DNA of 64,000 nt from Sphaerisporangium rubeum. Its GTDB lineage: Bacteria; Actinomycetota; Actinomycetes; Streptosporangiales; Streptosporangiaceae. A program made the position numbers and the translations under genes. Location: contig NZ_JACHIU010000001.1 of NCBI RefSeq assembly GCF_014207705.1, positions 992,001 through 1,056,000 on the forward strand, given 5' to 3'. The notes under the pieces were generated by a model, which was not told the DNA's origin, searched no databases, and was given only the letters and a program-made list of their open reading frames with translations. Positions 63,328 to 64,000 of this stretch are shown here, piece after piece. Numbering within the stretch: position 1 is the stretch's first letter; each line of letters opens with the position of its first letter.

Positions 63328-64000
63328 ATGAGACTGGCTGTGATCGCGGTGCTGAGCATCTGCGCGGCGGCGGCGTGCTCGGGCGACGGAGGCGGGGACC
63401 TGCGGCCCTCTCCGGCCCGCGAGAGAACGGCAAGTCACAGCGCTTCGGGTGGGGCGGTGGATCCGTCTCCGTCCGAGGAGGTCTGGACGGAAACATCCGG
63501 AGGGGGTGCGGCGATGACGAGTGTCGTCGCGCTCGCACCCGGCCAGGCCTGGGCGGTGGGCTACAAGGGTGAGATGGGGGACGACCCGTTCATGCGCTGG
63601 GACGGCCGCGCCTGGAAGCCCGTACGTCCGCCGGAGGGCCTGCGCAGTCCCAGAGTGGTGTCCGGGACGTCCGCTGACAACGTCTGGGTCTTCGACGACG
63701 ACGGGGATGCGTGGCGCTGGGACGGTCGCCGGTGGTCGGCCGGGGGACGACCGCGCTGGCCGCGCTCGACCGTCCTGAGGGACGCCGTGGTCGCGGGGCC
63801 GGAGGCGGTGTGGGTAGCCGGCAGCCAGAACATCGGCACATCGAACAGCCCGTCCTACCGCCCCGTCCTGGCGCGCTGGTCTCCCGCAGGCTGGTCCGAG
63901 GTACGCTCTCCCCGGTCCTCGGAGGCCGGCATCAACCGGTTCGGCGCGGTCGCCCCCGATGACCTGTGGGCAGTGGCCGGCAGCTTCGAAGACGGGTCCG
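63328..64000 (+). CDS. putative lipoprotein with WDG repeats (3' end outside window)
   Basis: Starts MRLAVIAVLSICAAAACSGD with a lipobox (AAAC, Cys 17), a 45-residue Ser/Pro-rich spacer, then repeated units FMRWDGRAWKPV, DAWRWDGRRWSAG and PVLARWSPAGWSEV separated by short hydrophobic stretches (TSADNVWVF, PDDLWAVAGS). The repeats suggest a surface beta-propeller. Still open at 64000. No enzyme motif seen. Confidence 0.8.
   Translation, partial: MRLAVIAVLSICAAAACSGDGGGDLRPSPARERTASHSASGGAVDPSPSEEVWTETSGGGAAMTSVVALAPGQAWAVGYKGEMGDDPFMRWDGRAWKPVRPPEGLRSPRVVSGTSADNVWVFDDDGDAWRWDGRRWSAGGRPRWPRSTVLRDAVVAGPEAVWVAGSQNIGTSNSPSYRPVLARWSPAGWSEVRSPRSSEAGINRFGAVAPDDLWAVAGSFEDGS

Overview
The window is high-GC actinobacterial chromosome, probably from a sporulating actinomycete of the Streptosporangiales/Streptomycetales type. 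Reasons: very GC-rich third codon positions, frequent GTG starts, a BldC-type developmental regulator, a 14-gene nuo operon beside menaquinone genes, WhiJ/DUF397/AbaA-type genes and RepSA-type mobile elements. Genus is inference; I could not search databases.

Core part (about 1-23.4 kb): two small unknown genes, a bldC-like regulator, a DUF4229 membrane protein and a secreted beta-propeller protein. Then comes a respiratory block: menG (last step of menaquinone synthesis), menJ (menaquinone tail reduction), nuoA-nuoN (complex I) and a polyprenyl diphosphate synthase (menaquinone side chain). A textbook Rex-type palindrome (3601-3620) lies between a candidate promoter and menJ, so NADH/NAD+ redox control of the unit is likely. 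rarD and msrA close this part.

Accessory part (about 23.35-58.85 kb): an accretion island built on the 3' end of msrA. The last codons of msrA recur at 23352-23450 (in the gene), 48023-48122, 51858-51927, 52839-52904 and 58603-58645, with cargo between copies. Element I (23352-48044, about 8.25 kb without its insert) carries a Rep protein, a regulator, unknown genes and a serine integrase, IntA. IntA is split: its N-terminal part is at 47.6-48.0 kb and its C-terminal part at 30.0-31.2 kb, because Element II (31189-47613, 16.4 kb) integrated into intA. Joining the two chromosomal half-sites restores intA in frame, and joining the two element half-sites gives an attP with a perfect 9-bp dyad. 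Element II has its own integrase (IntB) and Rep, a WhiJ-like regulator with a DUF397 gene broken by an IS3 insertion, an AbaA-like ATPase, a membrane M48 protease with a partner, and an ATPase with a small convergent gene. Both elements share an unusual module: int, terminator, GACGTC repeats, conserved leader, an apparently CTG-started 60-codon gene, rep. I see no tra gene in either.

Beyond 48 kb come a serine hydrolase/sensor kinase/response regulator operon, a toxin-antitoxin pair, remnants of a second kinase/regulator/hydrolase set, a truncated third rep, and a large secreted lectin-Fn3-sugar dehydrogenase protein. From 58.9 kb to the end the genes look like ordinary chromosome: DUF6326-like membrane protein, TetR regulator with a likely operator, IS remnant, aldo/keto reductase, XRE regulator and a lipoprotein cut by the window edge. 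No tRNA, rRNA or CRISPR array was seen.
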